Notes: a model not told the origin generated them from the letters alone. Counted from the first letter of the stretch, positions 1 through 11,100 are shown. The stretch is DNA of 64,000 bases from Membranipora membranacea (GCA_914767715.1 OU612068.1:10664001-10728000); one strand, 5' to 3'. Translations and numbers: made by a program.

Positions 1-483
1 TATCAAAATACCTCGATAGAATACGCATCGTCACAGGGAGCTAATATTTTACATGAGATATAGGGACGTCGTTGCGAACCTCAAAACAGAGTTTCAAGCG
101 TATCTAAGCCAGAAAAGAATTCTGCCCAATTATTGGCTAATTTCTTCAAGACCGTACCTATCGATTTTTGTCAATTCCTATCAAAATACCTCGATAGAAT
201 ACACATCGTCACAGGGAGCTAATATTTTATATGAGATATAGGGACGTCATTGCGAACCTCAAAACAGAGTTTCAAGGGTTTCTGAACCAGTAAAGAATTC
301 TGCCCAATTATTGGCTAATTTCCCCAGGACCGTACCTATCGATTTTTGTCAATTTTTATCAAAATACCTCGATAGAATACGCATCGTCACAGGGAGCTAA
401 TATTTTATATGAGATATAGGGACGTCGTTGCGAACCTCAAAACAGAGTTACAAGGGTTTCTAAACCAGTAAAGAATTCTGCCC

Positions 484-498
484 AATTATTGGCTAATT
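484..498. other. Short dyad AATTA-TTGGC-TAATT
   Basis: A 5-bp perfect inverted repeat with a 5-nt centre that contains ATTGG, the reverse of a CCAAT box. It is present in nearly all units. Recurrent variants change an arm: CAGTTATTGG (for example 33005-33014, 36180, 41312) and CTAATCATTGG (for example 1891, 7203, 13213). It may simply be a by-product of AT-rich sequence; a protein-binding role is not shown. Confidence 0.35.
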
Positions 499-513
499 TC
501 CCCAGGACCGTAC

Positions 514-555
514 CTATCGATTTTTGTCAATTTCTATCAAAATACCTCGATAGAA
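514..555. other. Overlapping alternative inverted repeats (hairpin potential)
   Basis: Seen here and in most monomers. The right arm TCGATAGAA (547-555) can pair with CTATCGA (514-520, 7 bp, 26-nt loop) or with TTCTATC (532-538, 7 bp, 10-nt loop), but not fully with both. The second pairing gives the tighter stem-loop. The region is among the most constant of the monomer, with only occasional changes such as GATAGGAT, CTCTATAG or AGATTAC. Short dyads are known to be common in centromeric satellites and have been proposed to form non-B DNA there; a role here is inference. Confidence 0.6.
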
Positions 556-650
556 TACACATCGTCACAGGGAGCTAATAGTTTATATTAGATATAGGGA
601 CGTCGTTGCTAACCTCAAAACAGAGTTACAAGCGTTTTTAAGCCAATAAA

Positions 651-656
651 GAATTC
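651..656 (+). other. AATAAA hexamer in one HOR position (recurring)
   Basis: In the GCTAACC / GATGTTTG monomer the usual CCAGTAAAG reads CCAATAAAG, creating the canonical poly(A) signal hexamer AATAAA on the + strand. It recurs about once per 8-mer in family A (for example near 2060, 3464, 5955, 7367, 8420, 12130, 16031 and 18866) and occasionally in family B (for example near 29117, 35645, 48375, 55805 and 60367). Other monomers lack it. Whether satellite transcripts use it is unknown; it may be a neutral variant fixed by homogenisation. Confidence 0.4.
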
Positions 657-1462
657 TGCCCAATTATTGGCTAATTTCCCCAGGACCGTACCTATCGATG
701 TTTGTCAATTTCTATCAAAATACCTCGATAGAATACGCATCGTCACAGGGAGATAATATTTCATATGAGATATAGGGACGTCGTTGCGAACCTCAAAACA
801 GAGTTTCAAGCGTATCTAAGCCAGTAAAGAATTCTGCCCAATTATTGGCTAATTTCCCCAGGACCGTACCTATCGATTATTGTCAATTTCTATCAAAATA
901 CCTCGATAGAATACGCATCGTCACAGGGAGCTAATATATTATATGAGATATAGGGACGTCATTGCGAACCTCAAAACAAAGTTTCAAGCATTTCAAAGCC
1001 AGTAAAGAATTCTGCCCAATTATTGGCTAATTTCTATCGAATTTTGTCAATTTCTATCAAAATACCTCGATAGAATACGCATCGTCACAGGGAGCTAATA
1101 TTTCATATGAGATATAGGGACGTCGTTGCGAACCTCGAAACAGAGTTTCAAGCGTATCTAAGCCAGAAAAGAATTCTGCCCAATTATTGGCTAATTTCTT
1201 CAAGACCGTACCTATCGATTTTTGTCAATTCCTATCAAAATACCTCGATAGAATACACATCGTCACAGGGAGCTAATATTTTATATGAGATATAGGGACG
1301 TCGTTGCGAACCTCAAAACAGAGTTTCAAGGGTTTCTGAACCAGTAAAGAATTCTGCCCAATTATTGGCTAATTTCCCCAGGACCGTACCTATCGATTAT
1401 TGTCAATTTTTATCAAAATACCTCGATAGAATACGCATCGTCACAGGGAGCTAATATTTTAC

Positions 1463-3570
1463 ATGAGATATAGGGACGTCGTTGCGAACCTCAAAACAGA
1501 GTTTCAAGCGTATCTAAGCCAGAAAAGAATTCTGCCCAATTATTGGCTAATTTCTTCAAGACCGTACCTATCGATTTTTGTCAATTCCTATCAAAATACC
1601 TCATTAGAATACACATCGTCACAGGGAGCTAATATTTTATATGAGATATAGGGACGTCCTTGCGAACCTCAAAACAGAGTTTCAAGGGTTTCTGAACCAG
1701 TAAAGAATTCTGCCCAATTATTGGCTAATTTCCCCAGGACCTTACCTATCGATTTTTGTCAATTTCTATCAAAATACCTCGATAGAATACGCATCGTCAC
1801 AGGGAGCTAATATTTTATATGAGATATAGGGACGTCGTTGCGAACCTCAAAACAGAGTTACAAGGGTTTCTAAACCAGTAAAGAATTCTGCCTAATCATT
1901 GGCTAATTTCCCCAGGACCGTACCTATCGATTTTTGTCAATTTCTATCAAAATACCTCGATAGAATACACATCGTCACAGGGAGCTAATAGTTTGTATTA
2001 GATATAGGGACGTCGTTGCTAACCTCAAAACAGAGTTACAAGCGTTTTTAAGCCAATAAAGAATTCTGCCCACTTATTGGCTAATTTCCCCAGGACCGTA
2101 CCTATCGATGTTTGTCAATTTCTATCAAAATACCTCGATAGAATACGCATCGTCACAGGGAGCTAATATTTCATATGAGATATAGGGACGTCGTTGCGAA
2201 CCTCAAAACAGAGTTTCAAGCGTATCTAAGCCAGTAAAGAATTCTGCCCAATTATTGGCTAATTTCTCCAGGACCGTACCTATCGATTATTGTCAATTTC
2301 TATCAAAATACCTCGATAGAATACGCATCGTCACAGGGAGCTAATATATTATATGAGATATAGGGACGTCATTGCGAACCTCAAAACAAAGTTTCAAGCA
2401 TTTCTAAGCCAGTAAAGAATTCTGCCCAATTATTGGCTAATTTCTATCGATTTTTGTCAATTTCTATCAAAATACCTCGATAGAATACGCATCGTCACAG
2501 GGAGCTAATATTTTATATGAGATATAGGGACGTCGTTGCGAACCTCAAAACAGAGTTACAAGGGTTTTTAAACCGGTAAAGAATTCTGCCCAATTATTGG
2601 CTAATTTCCCCAGGACCGTACCTATCGATTTTTGTCAATTTCTATCAAAATACCTCGATAGAATACGCATCGTCACAGGGAGCTAATATTTCATATGAGA
2701 TATAGGGACGTCGTCGCGAACCTCAAAACAGAGTTTCAAGCGTTTCTAAGTCAGTAAAGAATTCTGCCCAATTATTGGCTAATTTCCCAAGGACCGTACC
2801 TATCGATTTTTGTCAATTTCTATCAAAATACCTCGATAGAATACGCATTGTCACAGGGAGCTAATATTTTATATGAGATAAAGGGACGTCGTTGCGAACC
2901 TCAAAACAGAGTTTCAAGCGTTTCTAAGCCAGTAAAGAGTTCTGCCCAATTATTGGCTAATTTCCCCAGGACCGTACCTATCGGTTATTGTCAATTTGTA
3001 TCAAAATACCTCGATAGAATACGCATCGTCACAGGGAGCTAATATTTTACATGAGATATAGGGACGTCGTTGCGAACCTCAAAACAGAGTTTCAAGCGTA
3101 TCTAAGCCAGAAAAGAATTCTGCCCAATTATTGGCTAATTTCTTCAAGACCGTACCTATCGATTTTTGTCAATTCCTATCAAAATACCTCGATAGAATAC
3201 ACATCGTCACAGGGAGCTAATATTTTATATGAGATATAGGGACGTCGTTGCGAACCTCAAAACAGAGTTACAAGGGTTTCTAAACCAGTAAAGAATTCTG
3301 CCCAATTATTGGCTAATTTCCCCAGGACCGTAACTATCGATTTTTGTCAATTTCTATCAAAATACCTCGATAGAATACACATCGTCACAGGGAGCTAATA
3401 GTTTATATTAGATATAGGGACGTCGTTGCTAACCTCAAAACAGAGTTACAAGCGTTTTTAAGCCAATAAAGAATTCTGCCCAATTATTGGCTAATTTCCC
3501 CAGGACCGTACCTATCGATGTTTGTCAATTTCTATCAAAATACCTCGATAGAATACGCATCGTCACAGGG
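1463..3570 (+). repeat. Family A array continuing the 1410-bp register
   Basis: The first six monomers (1463 to about 2516) repeat 53-1106 at offset 1410. After the short monomer at 2353 the order changes: a GGTTTTTAAACC unit at 2517, GCGTTTCTAAG units at about 2695 and 2873 (AGTCAG, then CCAGTAAAGAG with CGGTTATTG), and a CCAGAAAAG unit at 3051. The 3051 unit is followed directly by GGTTTCTAAACC, so the usual GGTTTCTGAACC unit is skipped. The unit near 2873 has AGATAAAGG instead of AGATATAGG, which removes the usual TAG. There are no genes. Confidence 0.8.
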
Positions 3571-5185
3571 AGCTGATATTTTACATGAGATATAGGGACG
3601 TCATTGCGAACCTCAAAACAGAGTTTCCACGGTTTCTAAACCCGTAAAGAATTCTGCCCAGTTATTGGCTAATTTCCCCAGGACCGTACCTATCGATTTT
3701 TGTCAATTTCTATCAAAATACCTCGATAGAATACGCATCGTCACAGGGAGCTAATAGTTTACATGAGATATAGGGACGTCTTTGCGAACCTCAAAACAGA
3801 GTTACAAGCGTTTCTAAGCCAGTAAAGAATTCTGCCCAATTATTGGCTAATTTCCCCAGGACCGTACCTATCGAATTTTGTCAATTTCTATCAAAATACC
3901 TCGATAGATTACACATCTTCACAGGGAGCTAAGATTTTACATGAGATATAGGGACGTCGTTGCGAACCTCAAAACAGAGTTTCAAGTGTATCTAAGCCAG
4001 TAAAGAATTCTGCCCTATTATTGGCTAATTTCCCAGGACCGTACCGATCGATTTTTGTCAATTTCTATCAAAATACCTCGATAGAATACGCATCGTCACA
4101 GGGAGCTAATATCTTATATGAGATATAGGGACGTCATTGCGAACCTCAAAACAAAGTTTCAAGCATTTCTAAGCCAGTAAAGAATTCTGCCCAATTATAG
4201 GCTAATTTCTTCAGGACCGTACCTATCGATTTTTGTCAATTTCTATCGAAATACCTCGATAGAATACGCATCGTCACAGGGAGCTAAGATTTTACATGAG
4301 ATATAGGGACGTCGTTGCGATCCTCAAAACAGAGTTTCAAGCGTATCTAAGCCAGTGAAGAATTCTGCCCAATTATTGGCTAACTTCCCCAGGACCGTAC
4401 CGATCGATTTTTGTCAATTTATATCAAAATACCTCGATAGAATACGCATCGTCACAGGGAGCTAATATTTTATATGAGATATAGGGACGTCGTTGCGAAC
4501 CTCAAAACAGAGTTACAAGGGTTTTTAAACCAGTAAAGAATTCTGCCCAATTATTGGCCAATTTCCCCAGGACCGTACCTATCGATTTTTGTCAATTTCT
4601 ATCAAAATACCTCGATAGAATACGCATCGTCACAGGGAGCTAATAGTTTATATGGGATATAGGGACATCGTTGCGAACCTCAAAACAGAGTTACAAGCGT
4701 TTTTAAGCCAGTAAAGAATTCTGCCCAATTATTGGCTAATTTCCCCAGGACCGTACCTATCGAATTTTGTCAATTTCTATCAAAATACCTCGATAGAATA
4801 CGCATCGTCACAGGGAGCTAATATTTCATATGAGATATAGGGACGTCGTTGCGAACCTCGAAACAGAGTTACAAGCGTTTCTAAGCCAGTAAAGAATTCT
4901 GCCCAATTATTGGCTAATTTCCCCAGGACCGTACCTATCGAATTTTGTCAATTTCTATCAAAATACCTCGATAGAATACGCATCGTCACAGGGAGCTAAT
5001 ATTTTATATGAGATATAGGGACGTCGTTGCGAACCTCAAAACAGAGTTTCAAGCGTTTCTAAGTCAGTAAAGAATTCTGCCCAATTATTGGCTAATTTCC
5101 CAAGGACCGTACCTATCGATTTTTGTCAATTTCTATCAAAATACCTCGATAGAATACGCATTGTCACAGGGAGCTAATATTTTAT
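3571..5185 (+). repeat. Family B-like module embedded in family A
   Basis: The order of rare markers matches family B around 29600-31500: CAGTTATTGG (about 3660), AGATTAC with ATCTTCACAGG (about 3905-3920), AAGATTTTACATGAG, TTTCCCAGG with GTACCGATCG (about 4031-4050), ATCTTATATGAG with ACAAAG (4118), GCCAGTGAAG (about 4354), GGTTTTTAAACC, ATGGGATATAG with AGCGTTTTTAAGCC, then CGAATTTTG and CCTCGAAAC. It carries several private variants and one full-length ACAAAG monomer (4118-4295) where the family B copies have the 14-bp deletion. I read it as an older relative of the family B module, or a piece exchanged between the two domains. Confidence 0.7.
3941..4295 (+). repeat. Uncontracted form of the family B dimer (177 + 178 bp)
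   Basis: The first monomer (3941-4117) has the one-base C deletion (TTTCCCAGGACC) and GTACCGATCG seen in the family B 341-bp dimers. The second (4118-4295) has GTCATTGCG, ACAAAGTTTC and AAGCATTT, typical of the short class. However, it is full length at 178 bp, with TTATAGGCTAATTTC and TTCAGGACCG where the others carry the deletion. The linked variants therefore occur here without the deletion. Confidence 0.8.
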
Positions 5186-5363
5186 ATGAGATATAGGGAC
5201 GTCGTTGCGAACCTCAAAACAGAGTTTCAAGCGTTTCTAAGCCAGTTAAGAGTTCTGCCCAATTATTGGCTAATTTCCCCAGGACCGTACCTATCGGTTA
5301 TTGTCAATTTGTATCAAAATACCTCGATAGAATACGCATCGTCACAGGGAGCTAATATTTTAC

Positions 5364-6773
5364 TTGAGATATAGGGACGTCGTTGCGAACCTCAAAACAG
5401 AGTTTCAAGCGTATCTAAGCCAGAAAAGAATTCTGCCCAATTATTGGCTAATTTCTTCAAGACCGTACCTATCGATTTTTGTCAATTCCTATCAAAATAC
5501 CTCGATAGAATACACATCGTCACAGGGAGCTAATATTTTATATGAGATATAGGGACGTCATTGCGAACCTCAAAACAGAGTTTCAAGGGTTTCTGAACCA
5601 GTAAAGAATTCTGCCCAATTATTGGCTAATTTCCCAAGGACCGTACCTATCGATTTTTGTCAATTTTTATCAAAATACCTCGATAGAATACGCATCGTCC
5701 CAGGGAGCTAATATTTTATATGAGATATAGGGACGTCGTTGCGAACCTCAAAACAGAGTTACAAGGGTTTCTAAACCAGTAAAGAATTCTGCCCAATTAT
5801 TGGCTAATTTCCCCAGGACCGTACCTATCGATTTTTGTCAATTTCTATCAAAATACCTCGATAGAATACACATCGTCACAGGGAGCTAATAGTTTATATT
5901 AGATATAGGGACGTCGTTGCGAACCTCAAAACAGAGTTACAAGCGTTTTTAAGCCAATAAAGAATTCTGCCCAATTATTGGCTAATTTCCCCAGGACCGT
6001 ACCTATCGATGTTTGTCAATTTCTATCAAAATACCTCGATAGAATACGCATCGTCACAGGGTGCTAATATTTCATATGAGATATAGGGACGTCGTTGCGA
6101 ACCTCAAAACAGAGTTTCAAGCGTATCTAAGCCAGTAAAGAATTCTGCCCAATTATTGGCTAATTTCCCCAGGACCGTACCTATCGATTATTGGCAATTT
6201 CTATCAAAATACCTCGATAGAATACGCATCGTCACAGGGAGCTAATATATTATATGAGATATAGGGACGTCATTGCGAACCTCAAAACAAAGTTTCGAGC
6301 ATTTCAAAGCCAGTAAAGAATTCTGCCCAATTATTGGCTAATTTCTATCGAATTTTGTCAATTTCTATCAAAATACCTCGATAGAATACGCATCGTCACA
6401 GGGAGCTAATATTTCATATGAGATATAGGGACGTCGTTGCGAACCTCGAAACAGAGTTACAAGCGTTTCTAAGCCAGTAAAGAATTCTGCCCAATTATTG
6501 GCTAATTTCCCCAGGACCGTACCTATCGAATTTTGTCAATTTCTATCAAAATACCTCGATAGAATACGCATCGTCACAGGGAGCTAATATTTTATATGAG
6601 ATATAGGGACGTCGTTGCGAACCTCAAAACAGAGTTTCAAGCGTTTCTAAGCCAGTAAAGAATTCTGCCCAATTATTGGCTAATTTCCCCAGGACCGTAC
6701 CTATCGATTATTGTCAATTTGTATCAAAATACCTCGATAGAATACGCATCGTCACAGGGTGCTAATATTTTAC
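5364..6773 (+). repeat. Family A 8-mer HOR, 1410 bp
   Basis: Monomer starts are 5364 (CCAGAAAAG), 5542, 5720, 5898 (TTAGATATAG, CCAATAAAG, GATGTTTG), 6076, 6254 (short), 6418 (CCTCGAAAC) and 6596 (GATTATTG, CAATTTGTATC). The next CCAGAAAAG unit begins at 6774, exactly 1410 bp on. Positions 1-6 correspond to the copy at 53; positions 7-8 differ, so the HOR has a stable six-unit core and a variable tail. The unit just before it (5186) reads CCAGTTAAG, losing the usual TAA. Confidence 0.9.
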
Positions 6774-8183
6774 ATGAGATATAGGGACGTCGTTGCGAAC
6801 CTCAAAACAGAGTTTCAAGCGTATCTAAGCCAGAAAAGAATTCTGCCCAATTATTGGCTAATTTCTTCAAGACCGTACCTATCGATTTTTGTCAATTCCT
6901 ATCAAAATACCTCGATAGAATACGCATCGTCACAGGGAGCTAATATTTTATATGAGATATAGGGACGTCATTGCGAACCTCAAAACAGAGTTTCAAGGGT
7001 TTCTGAACCAGTAAAGAATTCTGCCCAATTATTGGCTAATTTCCCCAGGACCGTACCTATCGATTTTTGTCAATTTCTATCAAAATACCTCGATAGAATA
7101 CGCATCGTCACAGGGAGCTAATATTTTATATGAGATATAGGGACGTCGTTGCGAACCTCAAAACAGAGTTACAAGGGTTTCTAAACCAGTAAAGAATTCT
7201 GCCTAATCATTGGCTAATTTCCCAAGGACCGTACCTATCGATTTTTGTCAATTTCTATCAAAATACCTCGATAGAATACACATCGTCACAGGGAGCTAAT
7301 AGTTTATATTAGATATAGGGACGTCGTTGCTAACCTCAAAACAGAGTTACAAGCGTTTTTAAGCCAATAAAGAATTCTGCCCAATTATTGGCTAATTTCC
7401 CCAGGACCGTACCTATCGATGTTTGTCAATTTCTATCAAAATACCCCGATAGAATACGCATCGTCACAGGGAGCTAATATTTCATATGAGATATAGGGAC
7501 GTCGTTGCGAACCTCAAAACAGAGTTTCAAGCGTATCTAAGCCAGTAAAGAATTCTGCCCAATTATTGGCTAATTTCTCCAGGACCGTACCTATCGATTA
7601 TTGTCAATTTCTATCAAAATACCTCGATAGAATACGCATCGTCACAGGGAGCTAATATATTATATGAGATATAGGGACGTCATTGCGAACCTCAAAACAA
7701 AGTTTCAAGCATTTCTAAGCCAGTAAAGAATTCTGCCCAATTATTGGCTAATTTCTATCGATTTTTGTCAATTTCTATCAAAATACCTCGATAGAATACG
7801 CATCGTCACAGGGAGCTAATATTTTATATGAGATATAGGGACGTCGTTGCGAACCTCAAAACAGAGTTACAAGGGTTTTTAAACCAGTAAAGAATTCTGC
7901 CCAATTATTGGCTAATTTCCCCAGGACCGTACCTATCGATTTTTGTCAATTTCTATCAAAATACCTCGATAGAATACGCATCGTCACAGGGAGCTAATAT
8001 TTCATATGAGATATAGGGTCGTCGTTGCGAACCTCAAAACAGAGTTTCAAGCGTTTCTAAGCCAATAAAGAATTCTGCCCAATTATTGGCTAATTTCCCC
8101 AGGACCGTACCTATCGATTTTTGTCAATTTCTATCAAAATACCTCGATAGAATACGCATCGTCACAGGGAGCTAATATTTTAT
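6774..8183 (+). repeat. Family A 8-mer HOR, 1410 bp, next copy
   Basis: Starts are 6774, 6952, 7130, 7308, 7486, 7664 (164 bp), 7828 and 8006. The first six types are those of the 5364 copy, with CCTAATCATTGG and CCCAAGG in the third. The tail is a GGTTTTTAAACC unit and a unit with AGGGTCGTCG and CCAATAAAG. The following CCAGAAAAG position is missing at 8184, where the array goes straight to a GGTTTCTAAACC unit. A homologue of the first monomer, with the TAA restored, begins at 9594, which is 2820 bp (2 x 1410) after 6774. Confidence 0.85.
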
Positions 8184-11100
8184 ATGAGATATAGGGACGT
8201 CGTTGCGAACCTCAAAACAGAGTTACAAGGGTTTCTAAACCAGTAAAGAATTCTGCCTAATCATTGGCTAATTTCCCAAGGACCGTACCTATCGATTTTT
8301 GTCAATTTCTATCAAAATACCTCGATAGAATACACATCGTCACAGGGAGCTAATAGTTTATATTAGATATAGGGACGTCGTTGCTAACCTCAAAACAGAG
8401 TTACAAGCGCTTTTAAGCCAATAAAGAATTCTGCCCAATTATTGGCTAATTTCCCCAGGACCGTACCTATCGATGTTTGTCAATTTCTATCAAAATACCT
8501 CGATAGAATACGCATCGTCACAGGGAGCTAATATTTCATATGAGATATAGGGACGTCGTTGCGAACCTCAAAACAGAGTTTCAAGCGTATCTAAGCCAGT
8601 AAAGAATTCTGCCCAATTATTGGCTAATTTCTCCAGGACCGTACCTATCGATTATTGTCAATTTCTATCAAAATACCTCGATAGAATACGCATCGTCACA
8701 GGGAGCTAATATATTATATGAGATATAGGGACGTCGTTGCGAACCTCAAAACAAAGTTTCAAGCATTTCTAAGCCAGTAAAGAATTCTGCCCAATTATTG
8801 GCTAATTTCTATCGATTTTTGTCAATTTCTATCACAATACCTCGATAGAATACGCATCGTCACAGGGAGCTAATATTTTATATGAGATATAGGGACTTCA
8901 TTGTGAATCTCAAAATAAAGTTTCAAGCGTTTCTAAGCCAGTAAAGAATTCTGCCCAATTATTGGCTAATTTCTTCAAGACCGTACCTATCGATTTTTGT
9001 CAATTCCTATCAAAATACCTCGATAGAATACACATCGTCACAGGGAGCTAATATTTTATATGAGATATAGGGACGTCATTGCGAACCTCAAAACAGAGTT
9101 ACAAGCGTTTTTAAGCCAATAAAGAATTCTGCCCAATTATTGGCTAATTTCCCCAGGACCGTACCTATCGATGTTTGTCAATTTCTATCAAAATACCTCG
9201 ATAGAATACGCATCGTCACAGGGAGCTAATATTTCATATGAGATATAGGGACGTCGTTGCGAACCTCGAAACAGAGTTACAAGCGTTTCTAAGCCAGTAA
9301 AGAATTCTGCCCAATTATTGGCTAATTTCCCCAGGACCGTACCTATCGAATTTTGTCAATTTCTATCAAAATACCTCGATAGAATACGCATCGTCACAGG
9401 GAGCTAATATTTTATATGAGATATAGGGACGTCGTTGCGAACCTCAAAACAGAGTTTCAAGCGTTTCTAAGCCAGTAAAGAATTCTGCCCAATTATTGGC
9501 TAATCTCCCCAGGACCGTACCTATCGATTATTGTCAATTTGTATCAAAATACCTCGATAGAATACGCATCGTCACAGGGAGCTAATATTTTACATGAGAT
9601 ATAGGGACGTCGTTGCGAACCTCAAAACAGAGTTTCAAGCGTATCTAAGCCAGTAAAGAATTCTGCCCAATTATTGGCTAATTTCTTCAAGACCGTACCT
9701 ATCGATTTTTGTCAATTCCTATCAAAATACCTCGATAGAATACACATCGTCACAGGGAGCTAATATTTTATATGAGATATAGGGACGTCATTGCGAACCT
9801 CAAAACAGAGTTTCAAGGGTTTCTGAACCAGTAAAGAATTCTGCCCAATTATTGGCTAATTTCCCCAGGACCGTACCTATCGATTTTTGTCAATTTCTAT
9901 CAAAATACCTCGATAGAATACGCATCGTCACAGGGAGCTAATAGTTTATATTAGATATAGGGACGTCGTTGCGAACCTCAAGACAGAGTTTCAAGCGTTT
10001 CTAAGCCAGTAAAGAATTCTGCCCAATTATTGGCTAATTTCCCCAGGACCGTACCTATCGATGTTTGTCAATTTCTATCAAAATACCTCGATAGAATACG
10101 CATCGTCACAGGGAGCTAATATTTCATATGAGATATAGGGACGTTGTTGCGAACCTCAAAACAGAGTTTCAAGCGTATCTAAGCCAGTAAAGAATTCTGC
10201 CCAATTATTGGCTAATTTCTCCAGGACCGTACCTATCGATTATTGTCAATTTCCATCAAAATACCTCGATAGAATACGCATCGTCACAGGGAGCTAATAT
10301 ATTATATGAGATATAGGGACGTCATTGCGAACCTCAAAACAAAGTTTCAAGCATTTCTAAGCCAGTAAAGAATTCTGCCCAATTATTGGCTAATTTCTAT
10401 CGATTTTTGTCAATTTCTATCAAAATACCTCGATAGAATACGCATCGTCACAGGGAGCTAATATTTTATATGAGATATAGGGACGTCGTTGCGAACCACA
10501 AAACAGAGTTACAAGGGTTTTTAAACCAGTAAAGAATTCTGCCCAATTATTGGCTAATTTCCCCAGGACCGTACCTATCGATTTTTGTCAATTTCTATCA
10601 ACATACCTCGATAGAATACGCATCGTCACAGGGAGCTAATAGTTTATATGGGATATAGGGACGTCGTTGCGAACCTCAAAACAGAGTTACAAGCGTTTTT
10701 AAGCCAGTAAAGAATTCTGCCCAATTATTGGCTAATTTCCCCAGGACCGTACCTATCGAATTTTGTCAATTTCTATCAAAATACCTCGATAGAATACGCA
10801 TCGTCACAGGGAGCTAATATTTCATATGAGATATAGGGACGTCGTTACGAACCTCGAAACAGAGTTACAAGCGTTTCTAAGCCAGTAAAGAATTCTGCCC
10901 AATTATTGGCTAATTTCCCCAGGACCGTACCTATCGAATTTTGTCAATTTCTATCAAAATACCTCGATAGAATACGCATCGTCACAGGGAGCTAATATTT
11001 TATATGAGATATAGGGACGTCGTTGCGAACCTCAAAACAGAGTTTCAAGCGTTTCTAAGTCAGTAAAGAATTCTGCCCAATTATTGGCTAATTTCCCAAG
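8184..11100 (+). repeat. Family A array, partly out of register
   Basis: The same monomer types occur in a shuffled order. A short unit lies at 8718, an unusually divergent unit at 8882-9059, a CCAGTAAAG version of the TTCTTCAAGACC unit at 9594, and another short unit at 10306. From about 10470 to 11100 come GGTTTTTAAACC, ATGGGATATAG, CGAATTTTG, CCTCGAAAC and AGTCAGTAAAG units, an order also seen in family B. No non-satellite sequence is present. Confidence 0.75.

Larger units (their letters stand above)
409..586 (+). repeat. Representative 178-bp monomer
   Basis: This unit serves as a reference for internal landmarks. It starts ATGAGATATAGGGACGTC, has an EcoRI-type GAATTC in the middle, and ends in an AT-rich TAATAGTTTAT that leads into the next unit. 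Three dyads are visible: AATTA 484-488 with TAATT 494-498; CTATCGA 514-520 with TCGATAG 547-553; and TTCTATC 532-538 with GATAGAA 549-555. The phase is arbitrary, chosen where the motif is easy to see; the biological boundary of the unit is unknown. Because 178 is one more than a multiple of three, the reading frame shifts at every unit, so the satellite cannot encode a long repetitive protein. Confidence 0.95.
53..1462 (+). repeat. Family A 8-mer HOR, copy 1 (1410 bp)
   Basis: Eight monomers start at 53, 231, 409, 587, 765, 943 (164 bp), 1107 and 1285. Their order is CCAGAAAAG type, GGTTTCTGAACC type, GGTTTCTAAACC type, TTAGATATAG plus CCAATAAAG plus GATGTTTG type, GTATCTAAGCC plus GATTATTG type, the short ACAAAG unit, a second CCAGAAAAG unit with CCTCGAAAC, and another GGTTTCTGAACC unit. 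The next copy starts at 1463 with the same first six monomer types (943 matches 2353, offset 1410). Differences are single bases such as TAATCATTGG in copy 2. Seven units of 178 plus one of 164 give exactly 1410. Confidence 0.9.

Noticed and set aside
53-241. 62-residue ORF beginning MRYRDVVANLK, with identical or similar ORFs at 1107, 1463, 3051, 5364, 6774, 11538, 12784, 15440, 18274, 19862, 21108 and 22532
   Set aside because: It exists only because CCAGTAAAG became CCAGAAAAG (loss of TAA), and it ends at the TAG of the next unit's AGATATAG after the frame shift of a 178-bp repeat. There is no codon bias or signal for translation, and repetition at DNA level explains its conservation.
391-420. 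TATA-box promoter in TATTTTATATGAG
   Set aside because: An AT-rich TATA-like string is present in every unit, but nothing else supports transcription initiation.
409-440. CENP-B box
   Set aside because: The reverse strand of GTCGTTGCGAACC contains TTCG, but the other core positions of the box (A, then CGGG) are not met; only a chance partial match.
2848-3042. 64-residue ORF in another frame
   Set aside because: It starts at a TTG and stays open because one unit reads AGATAAAGG instead of AGATATAGG. A single chance open stretch in a satellite.
5186-5374. ORF with CCAGTTAAG
   Set aside because: A TAA-to-TTA change in one monomer; overlaps the next spurious ORF and has no gene features. The similar CCAGCAAAG ORF at 16686-16874 is rejected for the same reason.
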